Below, piece after piece: positions 1 to 11,097 of a DNA stretch of 64,000 nucleotides. How positions within the stretch are numbered: the stretch's first letter is position 1; every line of letters begins with the position of its first letter. The notes beneath the pieces are model-generated. The model was not told where the DNA came from, did no database searches, and was given only the letters and a program-made list of their open reading frames with translations. Source of the stretch: Phlegmacium glaucopus (taxonomy: Eukaryota; Basidiomycota; Agaricomycetes; Agaricales; Cortinariaceae); assembly GCA_015039465.1 (NCBI GenBank), contig MU130497.1:748014-812013 (forward strand), in the 5' to 3' direction. The position numbers were made by a program, and so were the translations under genes.

Positions 1-1858
1 CTATCCTGAATAGTTCGTCATGATACTACTATTTACCTGGTTAAAACGTAATCATTACGTCCTATTACCTCTGACCCTGTTACGTCTCGTCGACTCCCAA
101 CTTCAATACCTGTACTCTTTCTTCGACGAACCACGTCTTGTAGGTGTGTGGGAGTCATCATACCCTTTAGATCGTTCGTGTATGTCCTTAGTCCCTTCTA
201 CCTTACTCCGTCTCGTTGACTTCCAAGTTCAATACCTGTACTGTTTCTTCGACGAACCACGTCTTGTAGGTCTGTGGGAGTAATCATACCCTTTAGATCG
301 TTCGTGTATGTCCCTAGTCCCTTCTACCTTACTCCGTCTCGTTGACGTCCAAGTTCAATACCTGTACTCTTTCTTCGACGAACCACGTCTTGTAGGTCTG
401 TGGACAGAATCATACCCTTTAGATCGTTCGTGTATGTCCCTAGTCCCTTCTACCTTACTCCGTCTCGTCGACCTTCAAGTCCAATACCTGTACTTTGTGT
501 TTGACGAACCACATCTTGTAGGTGTGTGGGAGTTCTCATACCGTTTAGATCGTTCATGTATGGTAGTAGTCCCTTCCACCTTACTTCGTCTCGTTGACCT
601 CCAAGTCCAGTACCTGTACTCCTTCTTCCACGAACCACGTCTTGTAGGTCTGTGGGAGAGTTCGTAACGTTTAGATCGTAGGTGTATGGCATTAGTCCCT
701 TCCACCTTACTCCGTCTCGTCGATCTCCAAGTTCACTACTTGTACTGTTTCTTCGAAAAACCACGTCTCGTAGGTGTGTGGGAGAATTCGTACCCTTTAG
801 ATCGTAGGTGTATGGTCCTAGTCCCTTCCACCTTACTCCGTCTCGTTGACCTCCAAGTTCAATACCTGTACTCTTTCTTCGACGAACCACGTCTTGTAGG
901 TCTGTGGGAGTTGTCATACCCTTTAGATCGTTCGTGTATGATCTCAGTCCCTTCCACCTTACTCCGTCTCGTCGACTTCCAAGTTCAATACCTATACTCC
1001 TTCTTCGACGAACCACGTCTTGTAGGTCTGTGGGAGTGGTCATACCGTTTAGATCGGTCGTGTATGTCCCTAGTCCCTTCCACCTTACTCCGTCTCGTCG
1101 ACCTCCAAGTTCAATACCTGTACTCCTTCTTCGACGAACCACGTCTTGTAGGTTTGTGGGAGTTGTCATACCGTTTAGATCTTTCGTGTATGTCATTAGT
1201 CCCTTCTACCTTACTCCGTCTCGTCGACCTACAAGTTCAATACCTGTACTCCTTCTCCGACGAACCACGTTTTGTAGGTCTGTGGGAGTGATCATACCGT
1301 TTAGATCGTTCGTGTATGTCCTTAGTCCCTTCCACCTTACTCCGTCTCGTCGACCTCCAAGTTCAATACCTGTACTCCTTCTTCGACGAACCACGTCTTG
1401 TAGGTCTGTGGTAGTCGTCATACCGTTTAGATCGTTCGTGTATGTCCCTAGTCCCTTCTACCTTACTCCGTCTCGTCGACTTCGAACTTCAGTAGTTATA
1501 TTTCTTCTTTTATCCTTCTCTGACTTCACCGGGTTAGTAGTTTCATACGTTCATAAAATATGACATAGAGTAAATAGAAGTTAAAGTTAAAACTTGTGTC
1601 TTTGACTTTCTTTCTGTGTGAAGATTATGTATGAGAGGGAAAGTTACGATGGTGAGTTCAGTTTTGATTTTTATTTATAGAGTTCCACGTTATTTGTAAG
1701 TCCGGTACTGGATGAATTAATATGAACCTGTACGGAGATTCCATCCGTGGTAGTCCTTGGTCGTGGGAATACATTAGATAATACATTCGCGGTTCTCCGT
1801 GTTTTACAAGCCAAACTTTTTTTTTATTTTTAGTTCGCGTCCTTTCCCGTATATTCTC
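1..1858. other. Mirror-image (reversed, not complemented) block of the NLR TPR 3' end
   Basis: On its face this is a tandem array of eleven 126-bp units (42 codons) at about 60-1480 with open frames on both strands, followed by a unique tail. Reading the bases backwards (1858 to 1) without complementing gives the plus-strand sequence of the second NLR copy: the kinesin-light-chain-type TPR repeats (13000-14250), its stop region and its 3' flank (about 12540-12780). Equivalently, complementing bases 1 upward without reversing gives sense codons that continue the gene at 1859 (IGLIKQYYDDKW), run through 11 EHP-containing TPRs and end INIKKKIGRD-stop near 1540. Removing the reversal restores an in-frame join at 1858/1859. 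The plus- and minus-strand repeat-protein frames seen here are therefore not genes. The mirror relation is seen directly; artefact is my inference for its cause. Confidence 0.93.
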
Positions 1859-3951
1859 TCCCTTCCATGTAATTCATTTGCCTTAATATGTGGGAAAATC
1901 AACCTTCGCAGTGCATAATCCTGACTTTCAAATCTCCATGGAATTGCACATGACAAGATTATGCTTCCCATCTCACACAATCTTTGCTGCTCAGACTTTA
2001 ACATTCTCTCACGACTCCAGTAGTGCACCAGAGGATGAACAGACAACATCTTAGATGATTGTCCTCTTTTCACCAAGGAGAAAGAAAGAAGGACACTAAC
2101 TCCTCGTCCAAAGATGAAGTCATCCCAGTGACCATCATTGTCCAACCCAAGCAGAGTATGATCCAATAAAGTGACTGCCTGGGGTAACTTTTCAGCTCTG
2201 TCATTATCAACAAGTTTCATGGTCTCCTCAGCAGCAGATTGGAATATCTCTTTAGAAATATTGCTATGATGATAGAAAGCACATATTTGGAGAATTAGGA
2301 TTGCAGCCTGTGCAGCCTGTGCATCCCCAGCAGTGGAATCTCCACCAGCCCTCCTTTCTATTTCTTTGAAAGAAAGGTCCCAAGTCCCATACACTGTTCT
2401 ATCATACTTTGATGCTCCTGTGAATGTAGCATCTGACATAAGAGCTTTACGGTGTGCTGAGAAGTGCCTTAGATATCTATCAATATCACATCTCCCAGCC
2501 TCAATGTAGGCACCAGCATGATTAATAGCAAGAGGAATGCACCCAAGTTCAGTCACAATCTTTTTGGCAGCATGTAAATGCTCAGGCAATGGCTGCAAAC
2601 AGCCAGCCTTAAGAAGGAGAGCTATAGCATCTGCCTCCTCCATTTCATGGATCTCAATATTGTTCTCAAATGACACAATCCTTCCCATAGATCTATTTCT
2701 GCTGGTAATCAGAATATTACCTCTGTCACCTGGAGGGAAGAACTTGGCCACCACCTCTGGAGGAGGATCATCAGCATTGTCAAACACAATCAACCATTCT
2801 TCTTGGAGAGAAGATATCCACTGGAGGACAGGCTCAACTGAGCTATCCACCCCAGGACCTTGTGCAGCAGGAAGGGTAGATATACCCTTGAGAGACATTT
2901 TCATGCTCTCCTGAGAGGAGGCATCAATCCAGAACACATGTGAAAAACTAACAACAAATGAATCTAATGTTGTGAATGGCAAATTAAGAACCCTTACTGG
3001 TCAGACATTTCCTCTATGAACTTGAGAGAAATCTGGGTCTTTCCAATCCCTCCCAATCCCCAGAGGAGACATGAGCACCTAGACATCAGTCTACTAGCAC
3101 TATGATGAATAAAAATCTTGTGAAGTTTATCGAGTACATCTTGCCGTCCAGTAAAGATTGGACTGGAGTTAGGTTTTTGAGTCACAAGGATATTTATCTG
3201 CCTTTCACCGTTATTGGCAGGCAGACTAATGTTCTATATGTACAATTATGGCTGGATTATACACACAACCTACGACAAAGACTCACGAAAGTGCTGCCAG
3301 TGATAAGGACATTCTGGGCGTTCGCAAAGACACCCAAGACAGATTGTTGAGCCTGCTGATCATTAGCGAAAGCCGAGAACACCTGGTGTAATCAACTCAC
3401 GGAGGGATGTTGTTCGGATTCAGTGGATCTCAAGCTAGTTTGCATTACGGCATCAGATGAGGAGGGCGAATTTCCTTCTGGACGGGCTACAGGTGTAACC
3501 GCCAAAGCGGAAACCGAAGTGGAGACTTGAAGTTCATGCGTAGTCTGATCGACGATGACGATTGAGCAATTATGGATGTGATGGGGTAAGTTAAACACTC
3601 ACATGAACGCCGGTGTCTGGAACGTTTACAGGAGCAAGATCATTCAGTACCAGAGCGGAAGCCGAAGTAGAGATTGGGAAGTCATGAGCAGTCTGATGGA
3701 TGACGATGATAAGATACTTGAGGATACGATGGGCGAACTTGAACGCTCACAGTAACGCCCGCGACTTGAATAACTTGTGCGCTTGCAGCAGCAGCGCTAG
3801 CGGGAACGGATTGCATGGAGTGAGCAGTGCTTGTTATGATTGTCGATGTCGAAGTTGCTGGTTTAGGGCTTGAACGCAGAGCATCGTCGATGGTCAGAGA
3901 TGAAGATTTTGGTTTCTTGGGCTTGACGAATTTGTTGAAAATGCGCTTCAT
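1859..3951 (-). CDS. NB-ARC NLR-like protein, copy 1 (TPR end lies in the mirrored block)
   Basis: A STAND/NLR-type NTPase of the fungal NB-ARC-TPR kind, thought to act as an intracellular sensor. Exons on the minus strand: 3951-3751, 3692-3603, 3544-3401, 3355-3287, 3233-2998 and 2947-1859. ATG at 3951 opens a basic, Ser-rich leader; exon 4 encodes the ANAQNVLITGSTF motif often found before NB-ARC/NACHT domains in mushrooms; exon 5 has FTGRQDVL and the P-loop GLGGIGKTQ; exon 6 has the Walker B-like WLIVFDNADDP and the RNBS-type ILITSRNR. The last intron (2997-2948, 50 nt) is GTAAGG...TTAG. As written, the frame runs past 1859 into a spurious tail ending at 1804, because the true C-terminus sits mirrored in 1-1858. 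About 90% alike to the copy at 12774-16434. No internal stop in the unmirrored exons. Confidence 0.82.
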
Positions 3952-4389
3952 ATTGTCGAATAGTGAGTGGTGAGTGGTGAGTACTTGAGTGGTGAATGTG
4001 GTCGATAAGAAAGAAGCGACCGATTACATAACCAGAGCTCCGTCTCAGCTAAGCAATGGTTACCGTAGTACAAATCGACTTATACCCAACTTGCTCGCGT
4101 CATCTCTCTCATTTATCCATGATCATATGGAGTCCAGAGGCAGTCTATAGTCCAGCACTTACATCACCTATTCTGGCTGGCAGTGCTTCACAAATCTTCT
4201 ATGCAGTGCTTCTCCTCACCTGTAACGCGACAACATTATGAACACCAGTCAGAGTGCCTTAGCCCTCGGACGAAACTCGAATTTTTCGCCTCTCCACCTC
4301 TGAGTGAAAACCTCCCTCTCGTCCCCCGTCTCTCAGTGGTACATAAATCAATCAAAAACATTATCCTTGATTGAGTACCTCTATTAAAT
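3952..4389. promoter_or_regulatory. Divergent intergenic region between NLR copy 1 and the coiled-coil relic
   Basis: About 440 bp between the NLR start and the plus-strand coiled-coil relic. It contains GAGTGGTGAGTGGTGAG short repeats at about 3961-3985. The equivalent spacer of the second copy is only about 130 bp. I see no other gene. Confidence 0.35.
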
Positions 4390-5480
4390 TCGCAACTTCC
4401 ACGCGATGATCAAGAACTCCAAGAACTATGTGCAAAGGTGCGCATTCTAGAAGTCCGACCAGTAGACTACGGGAAATTCATCCTAGACCTCGAGGAACGT
4501 CACGCTGAATTCGAAATTTTCTTGCCTAAGCTTCAAGCCAAACTCAGAAAACTCCAGGACGAACTCACTGGTGCAAATAAATGACCAGATGCAACTATCG
4601 CAACTCCCCGAAAACCGCCTTGTTGACGCATAACAACAGCTGGAAATGTTAGATGAAGAAGTTGTGAGAGTTGCCCGCCAGAGCCGGGTAGAGGCAGTTG
4701 GGGAGTTGGATGAAGAAATTGTCTCTTGCGAGAAAGAGCACGGCTGGTTCAAGGAGGCTCTCATGGTATGTCATTTCTCATACCGATCATTATTCCACCT
4801 TCTAACATTCTTTGGTTGTCAGGTTGCGAGACACGACGCAAGAGTCGGATCAAGAACATCGTGAACGGATATCCGGAATGTAAAAAGGATGTTGCCCCTG
4901 TTGAGAAACGTGAAGGTATGTTTTCCATCCCTCTCCTGATTCATTCAAGGTGTAAACTGATACCTTGCGTCATCAAAAGCATCTTACGAAGAGACTCTTA
5001 TTCACGACTTTGAAATCGAATGACTGAAGGACTGACTGGGTGGTGTACTTGGTCCGAAGTCATAGTCATACGATTGACGGAATGCAGCTTCATGCCTAGC
5101 AAGGTATATCTTCCGTTCCTAGCCTCCCTATTCATTCTTTATCATCCTTGCGTATAGAACGTGAATTACGATTGAAGATCTTGAAACTCTCAAGGAACTC
5201 TTCGCTGAGAACCATGTAGAAACAGAGAAACAACTCTACCAAAACCTTGGTATTCAGGATCAACTTTCGAAGAGTGAAGCTCTCGAGGAGTCCTTTATGT
5301 CAAGATTCGGACCACACTATCAACCAATTCCGTCGTTATCTAGTTACGTTCTCTTCTGCCTCAGCCATTGTCAATGCTTCGGCGACATCTCACACTCCTG
5401 CTATGATGTCCCTCGATCTCAACTTACAATTCGCCGTCATGAAGGATGTAGCGCCCGCGAAATACTGATGTTGAGCTGAG
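4390..5480 (+). pseudogene. Relic of a charged coiled-coil protein gene, copy 1
   Basis: Family not recognised. The reading at about 4400-4640 is rich in Glu, Lys, Leu and Gln heptads (DDQELQELCAKV, then KLQAKLRKLQDEL) and stops at TAA near 4632 after NRLVDA. Coding-like sequence continues downstream in another frame (MLDEEVVRVARQ, then a GTATGT...CAG intron near 4766-4822). A related block at about 5190-5480 holds QLSKSEALEE and a Gly-Pro-His segment. The second copy (16560-17660) shares the same TAA after LVDA, so the break predates the duplication. One frameshift differs between copies, near 4568. I read it as a dead gene kept only by duplication. Confidence 0.55.
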
Positions 5481-5800
5481 CTTGGAGGCAAGGGAGTCAA
5501 AAGAGCCACTAATCGTTATCCAGGTTTGTGTGCATTCCTTTTTGTTGCTTTCCACATCCCGTATCCTGATGTCCTACCTGTAAATAGCGATGTGACAGGG
5601 CAACTACCTATTCTTTCGGCTACTTGGCATCTACAGCAGATTTGATTAACCAACATAGCAACTCTGCAAATCTCCGATTGGATTTCGCGAGGTCCAGTTA
5701 GACTCGAACTAATCTACTTGGGTCGCCAAACAAGTAAAAACGGAATATGTTGAAAAAGAATAGCGGCCCGTGGATATGATACGAACATGACGACTTTCCT
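5481..5800. repeat. Low-copy duplicated segment (copy a)
   Basis: The block around 5580-5760 (ending ...TACTTGGGTCGCCAAACAAG) recurs at about 17700-17940 and 19030-19310 with roughly 85-90% identity, and in part at 38370-38470. In every copy it stands beside a desaturase fragment, so it moves as part of the segmental duplication. No gene seen. Confidence 0.6.
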
Positions 5801-5809
5801 TCTATACCA

Positions 5810-6065
5810 TGGATGGGCACGTCAGTCTACCCCTTAGCACCTGAATTTTACGACAACATCCATCCTTGCCAATGGTTATTGTCAACTTCATTCGCGATAA
5901 GGACGTAGGCACGTTTGAGTGGGCAAAGAGGCTTGTTAACAATGGCTCGGCCGGACATGCAGATTTGCTAGGGGGACTGGAGATTTTATCGTTCTCCAAG
6001 GTGGTGGTAGCGGGATTGAAGAATCTGGATGATATCTTGCTTCCGTTTCGATCGACCCTTAGTGC
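5810..6065 (+). pseudogene. Sphingolipid delta-4 desaturase C-terminal fragment (plus strand)
   Basis: Codons for YPLAPEFYDN, then MVIVNFIRDKDVGTFEWAKR and an ..NGSAGHADLLG.. tail match residues near the C-terminus of the intact desaturase at 38678-40154 (APEFYDHI, WPMVIVNFIRDKEVG, AKRLAKNSSAGPAHLLG). The histidine boxes and membrane part are absent, so this is a 3'-end fragment only. Its orientation is opposite to the minus-strand parent. Confidence 0.8.
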
Positions 6066-6313
6066 GTCCATAGGCATTGAATATGAACAAGCCAACATGA
6101 CATGATGTTGTAAGCCAGAACATTTATCAACCACAGAGAGCCTGTTATAATAATCCAATTTCACTTGTACCGATCTCACGCCTTTCGAGTTTTCGGGACA
6201 AGTTGTGCCGAAGTTGTCCCGGACAACTTTTAAATGCGTCATGACCTTTTCATTCAGAAGCCAATGGAATCATTGGTCTTACCAAATTCTTAACGCTTTC
6301 AACCTCAACTGCC

Positions 6314-7577
6314 ATGGCGGACGAAGAAACGCTCTGAGCCTAATAGTAGTATGCCCACGACCCTGGCGGGAGAAAGGTCAACGACTATGACAGACATGAA
6401 CATCGAGGACGAAAAGCAGTTGGGTATGTTCCGAAAAGTGACTCAGTTCCCTCTACGATGGGGAATCGAAACCCATGGGTAAGTAATAGAACCTTTATCT
6501 GGTTCTCAGTCAATGTTAACATTCTGGCTTTCGGAACTGGGTCTAGTGGACCTGCGTTCTTTGCTCTGGGTATTAGGGATAGCCTGCTTGTGATATTTGT
6601 TGTGGCTGTCATGTGCGTAAACCCCTGAAGCTTTCTTTGAGGGTTGCATCGTACCAGTAATGACGCGTTAATGACGGTCTTACGACCGATCTTTCAAATC
6701 GTCTACCCGCGTCATTCCAGCTTACTTGTGTCTCGAAAAAAGCTATATTCTAAAAAGAACGTTTCCGACTTCCCTTATCTTTTCGAAAACTTCCTTTTCA
6801 ATCTTTAGCGCAGTCTTTGGACCTAAATTAGGCATGCGTGCAATGGTGCAATGTCGTTTTTCTTGGGGTTTATTTCGTCATCATCGGTCGTAATTGGAAT
6901 CTTGGTTAATCGTTTTTGTTTTGCTTCTCATGTGCTAACTTCCCCTCCCTTCTTTTCTGCGATCATCCCTGACTCCTCGACGTTGTTCATTAAATCCATA
7001 ATCCATCAGGTACTATGCTGCTACGATCCCAAGCACCTTGAACGTGTTCTCATCACAGAGTTTTCTTATCCTGAACTGTATCATTGGAGGACAAACGCTT
7101 GCTACCGTTTCCCATAAACTCGATGATACTTTGGGTATCGTAATTATTGGATTAATCTCCCTCGCGGTGAGTATTAGGATTACATCGAACCAAATAAAAT
7201 GTCTGGTCGTAAGTCCCAGAGCTTATACCACTGAGCACGTTACTCTTTGTGGATACAGATCTATACACTGGTATTTTTTATTCTTATGCCCCCCTCCCGT
7301 TGTTCCCGTACTCTCTTCAAAAAAATTTTCAACTCAAATTCTCTTTTATTTTTATTTTTTGAAACAGGTTCGAGAATTTTGTCTGATTCCCAACGTTATT
7401 ACCTTTCCTGTCTTGCTAGGTGTAGCAGGCAGACATTTAAATCCAACGACGTTCCCCGCGGCCCCCCTGCCGAGTGCAGCGCAAATCATTTCTCTTGGGT
7501 CTCTAATAGCTCCTCCTGTCATCAGCTGGTCAACAGCTGGTCTACTTTTACTCCGGATTATGGAGTATATCATGATG
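6314..7577 (+). pseudogene. NCS1 purine-cytosine permease pseudogene, 5' part, interrupted by a transposon
   Basis: An Fcy2/NCS1-type nucleobase-H+ symporter in origin. Recognisable exon pieces follow the family order: RWGIETHG near 6460, then VNVNILAFGTGSSGPAFFAL and RDSLLVIFV (6505-6610), GMRAMVQCRFSWGLF (about 6830-6880), ILVNRFCFASHVLTSPP, LNCIIGGQTLATVS and LDDTLGIVIIGLISLAV (7070-7170), IPNVITFPVLLGVAGRHLNP and SAAQIISLGSLIAPPVISWS (7385-7530). An 11-nt imperfect duplication at 7521-7541 (CAGCTGGTC twice) shifts the frame, and TPDYGVYHD continues in the next frame up to 7577, where the transposon starts. The missing middle resumes at 11291. Further frame breaks near 6850-6900 and 7040. 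Dead as a transporter. Confidence 0.88.
7571..7577. repeat. Target-site duplication, left copy (CATGATG)
   Basis: CATGATG lies directly outside the left inverted repeat and is repeated at 11291-11297 directly outside the right one. Deleting one copy plus the element restores the permease reading ..VYHDAKAS.., which shows the seven bases were duplicated on insertion. Confidence 0.92.
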
Positions 7578-7741
7578 TGGGGACGCGCAACCACGGTTGC
7601 CTTTCCAGTTTGTTTGTACTTGATTGCATCACACGCCGCCCTGCTAAAGGCGACCACAAAATGCTGGTGCAGTTCTTGGGTGCAATCCACCAGATTTTGA
7701 CAATTTTCATGAATAGAGTAGACTTTAGTCCTTCAGACTTG

Positions 7742-7843
7742 AAATTGTTTGTAAAACATTCCAAATTAGTTTTGATAGGAAAAACTTACATCACATTTTC
7801 CATGCTAAACAAAGGAAATCTCAAGATGTTTTACAAACAATTT
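7742..7843. repeat. 18-bp perfect subterminal inverted repeat
   Basis: The arm at 7742-7759 (core TTGTTTGTAAAACAT) is the exact reverse complement of the arm at 7826-7843, with 66 bp between. It lies about 165 bp inside the left end of the transposon, where transposase-binding sites or a replication/cleavage hairpin would be expected. I did not find the same pair near the right end. Confidence 0.8.
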
Positions 7844-8174
7844 TTAGATACAGTGGTAAAACACGCAAGCACGAAAAACCATCCCATTTGCGCGTGTTCC
7901 CAGCTCAAGAACTGCACCTTACAAAAATCTCATTTAAGTCGCGCTTTCACCGTTGTCACATGTGTGACAACACCCGTCTGCATGCATCACACGCGTTGAG
8001 CAGGGGTCGACAACATCAATAACAAGCTCAAGATCGCGCGATATATAGTTTTTAGATCATATTCGCAGGTGAGTTATATTTGGTATGTGATACACGAGAA
8101 AAAACATTTTTTAATCTCTCAAAAATCATAGAATCCTCCACAGTTGCATTTCTCTCAGAATCTCTCATTTTAAT

Positions 8175-11097
8175 ATGGGACGACAGCCAGTACGATCTCG
8201 ACGGTCCCCACTCCAGCAAGCACATATCAACTTCATAAATTGCAGCTCCAGAGATAATATAAACCAAGGAATGGCATCCTCAGCCCAGAAAATAATCAAC
8301 ACAAGCCAGGACTCAAAAGCCAAAATGTCCTCAGCCCTTTCCGAGTGCAAAAAAAAATTGGCAAATACACAGAGGAGAAACAGGCACCTGGTAAAGCAGA
8401 AGGAGAACCTCAAGGAAGCAAACTCTATCTTGAAAAATGAGGCATCGAGTTGTAAGAAGAAAATAGTCACTTTGGAGTATCTCAAGGTGAGCGCAATGAA
8501 CTCCAACAACGATACCCAGAAGGTGCTTCAACTAGAGAGGGAGGAACATAGGGAGGCATTGAGGGCTGCTACAGACAGGCTGGCGCTCCTACAACGGGAG
8601 ATTAGACAACTGAAGAAGCAAATTGACCGAGGAAAAGTCAAACGGGAACAAATGGCAAAAAGAGCGCGGCGCACCAGTAAGCCAGGTTTCAAATTAATGC
8701 AAGGTGGGTCGTACTCGGTTGAGGCACGCAAGCTTTCTCGGTTGATGGTTCAAAGTGGATGTGCGCGTTCAAAGGTTGGGATGCTGATTCGCTCCATTGG
8801 GGAACTCTTTAATGTGAAGATCAAGAGAATCATGGGTCCACGGACAGTTGGTCGGACCATGATTGAAGGTTTTGTGGCTGCAAAAGCACAGATTGGATAC
8901 GAAATAAGTCAATCTAGAGGTAAGAAAAGGATACAATTACTGTGTTCTTGATTAAACAGGATATATAGGCGTTACGTTGAGTGCTGATGGGACAGGAAAC
9001 AAAGGGGAAGACTTTGAATCAGTCCATATTGCAACTCGCACAGCCGATTACAGAGATGGACTCACTGTCGACCAGAATTCGGTCCCGAAAATTCGGCTTC
9101 TGGCAGTAGACTCCATGGTTGAGCACACAGCCAAAGCGTCGGTTGAGAATATCATAAATCATATCTCTGAAGCTACTGATTTGTTCAGCCAAAGTCCACA
9201 TGCAGCACGTCTGAAGGTCCAGCTCACAATTCAAGACTTCTTCCGAATTCTTAATGGTATGAACGGGGATCATGCCTCCAAGGAGAAGAGTGCAGCAAGG
9301 GGTATGCATGAAAAGAAGCAAATGGCTGCCCTTGAGGATCTTGGGGAGGAGACATTGTTATCTTGGACACCAGCGCACTTAATGTTGTACCTTTCAGAAT
9401 GGAACCGCAAGAAGATTGCCGATGCTGGAGGCCCTGAAAAATGGAACTCACTAACGCAACAAGAGCAGGCTACCTGTGATGCAAAGCTAATGTCAGACCT
9501 TGTTCAGAGCTTGGGAAAGGATGCGTACGACAAGCTTTCAGTGGAGGACCGCCGGAAGATTGATTTATTTATCTGGGCTGGGTGCTGCATGCACAAGAAT
9601 GGAAACAGCTTTGAGGCAGGGAGCAAGGAGATGATTCAGGAATGGGATAAGCTCGGTCTACCGGGGCCAATGCTACTGGCAAACAAATTCAATGCAGCTG
9701 CCCTTCATCGAGTGTTAAGCCCAGGTGGAGCTGGAGGGGAGGTATGGACAGAGGATGAGAGACAAGCATTCGAGCAGTCGACTCGTGGAGGTGTGAAGGC
9801 GACCGCACTCGCTGGCACCATCCTTAATAATAAGCTTGACAAAAGGGGAGAAGGAACGAAGCACATCAATTACTTCAAGGAGAAAGTGGACAAAAATTAC
9901 ACGCACTTCCCGGACACAAGTAATACTTGATTCGGCAGCCATGGCGATGCAGCTTGCGACCTCATTAAATACCTTCCCCACTATATCACCTATTTTGATA
10001 TCCTTCGCCTCTCCAAGCAATCAGCAACATTCAACCACCTTGAGTTGAATGTATCTCGGGTCTTGAAGGACGAAGCGGCCATCACAGAGCTATGCGCAAT
10101 GGTTCTCTATCAAAATGCCGTTAGCAAACCCTACATGTGTGCTGTCCGCCGACCTGGGAAAAAGGCCCCAAATGCACTGGATCTCGGACCACTCCATAAA
10201 CTCATCCTCGAGTTCATTTCAAAGGTCATTGAAACCCCAGAAATCCTTGTCGCCCTGGATGCATCACACATTGAGGGTTCATTAGATGGGAAAGGTTGGG
10301 ATGACCCAGGTGCAATGGCTGCAGCATTGGTATTAATCCCAGAGCTCCCTTGTATCACAGCCATTACCATTGCATTTTTTAGGGGATCCTTGCCAACTTG
10401 GACAAGGTTCTCAGCCGAATTTGCTCCTGGAGGGTTGATTGATGAGGCGACTGCAGAGGAGAAACATTTATCATGGATGCCAGCAACGAATGACACAAAT
10501 GAAGGGGCTCTTGGTGCTCACCGAGTTACAATCCAGAATAAGCCTTCAATGACCCTGCACCAGTACAATGCGCTTGCAATGTTTCGTCACAATGACACCC
10601 AAGAATTCATGGATGCAGTCTATGTCGAGGCTGACCACAAGTTCATCATGCGAGAGGCATGTCGCATTGATGCAAGTGGCCTCGAAGGGAAGCGGCGAAA
10701 GCAACTTGTAGATTTTCGTGTCAAGGTCGCCCAGATCCGGAAAGGGAAAGAGGACGCGAGAAAGCAGAAGGTGGTTGAGGATGCAGAACAGCTCTCCAAG
10801 GTGATCCTCATCACAAAAGTTGAAGACATTTCTGACGCAGCATGGAATCTCACTGTGGCAAAACTTGGAGAGCAAATTGATGCATTCCGATTTTGTGGCC
10901 TTCCAAATGTCCCTGTTAAGAGCCGGTTTCCCAAGAAAGCCGAGCGACAAGAGGCTCTAAAGGAAATCTTCCTTCGTTACCAGCAACACATCATAGAAAG
11001 AGGGTCATTGCCTACACCAACCGTCAACCTCTCAAGCCATGAAACTCGAGCGGTGAGTGGTTGGGAAGTAGATGAGGACGAAGAGATGGAGGAGTAA
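8175..11097 (+). pseudogene. Transposase-like gene of the element; single in-frame nonsense codon
   Basis: Exon 1 8175-8919, a 40-nt intron (8920-8959, GTAAG...ACAG), exon 2 8960-11097; 961 codons in one frame except TGA at 9928-9930 (codon 572), where related mushroom proteins have Arg (TRFGSH), i.e. CGA to TGA. The N-terminus (about 1-180) is basic and coiled-coil. From residue 255 comes LSADGTGNK (D258), then LAVDSMVEH (D299), DLFIWAGCCMHK (D450, C457, C458, H460), the FGSHGDAA segment after the stop, and ATNDTNEGALGAHR (E763). The C-terminus ends in an acidic tail. I recognise the family as widespread and multicopy in Agaricomycetes but know no accepted name. The D-D-...-E layout and TSNTR/NEGALG motifs look like an RNase-H-fold transposase of hAT-like type (inference). 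Position inside TIRs strongly supports a transposase role. Confidence 0.82.

Noticed and set aside
20..1563. Long repeat-protein reading frames on both strands (42-residue units) suggesting a satellite-encoded protein
   Set aside because: They are by-products of a 126-bp periodicity in a mirrored TPR region; the true coding text appears only when the bases are complemented without reversal.
1804..1858. C-terminal tail of NLR copy 1 rich in Lys/Arg
   Set aside because: It is translation into the mirrored block beyond the 1858/1859 join, not real protein.
1..1858. True genomic inversion as explanation for the block
   Set aside because: An inversion gives the reverse complement. The match here is to the plain reverse; the reverse complement does not match the TPR region.
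2537..2914. Plus-strand frame with a counterpart at 14986-15435
   Set aside because: Both are antisense shadows of the conserved NB-ARC exon; conservation comes from the minus-strand gene.
7742..7843. Subterminal inverted repeat as a separate MITE
   Set aside because: No target duplication around it, and it lies wholly inside the larger element.
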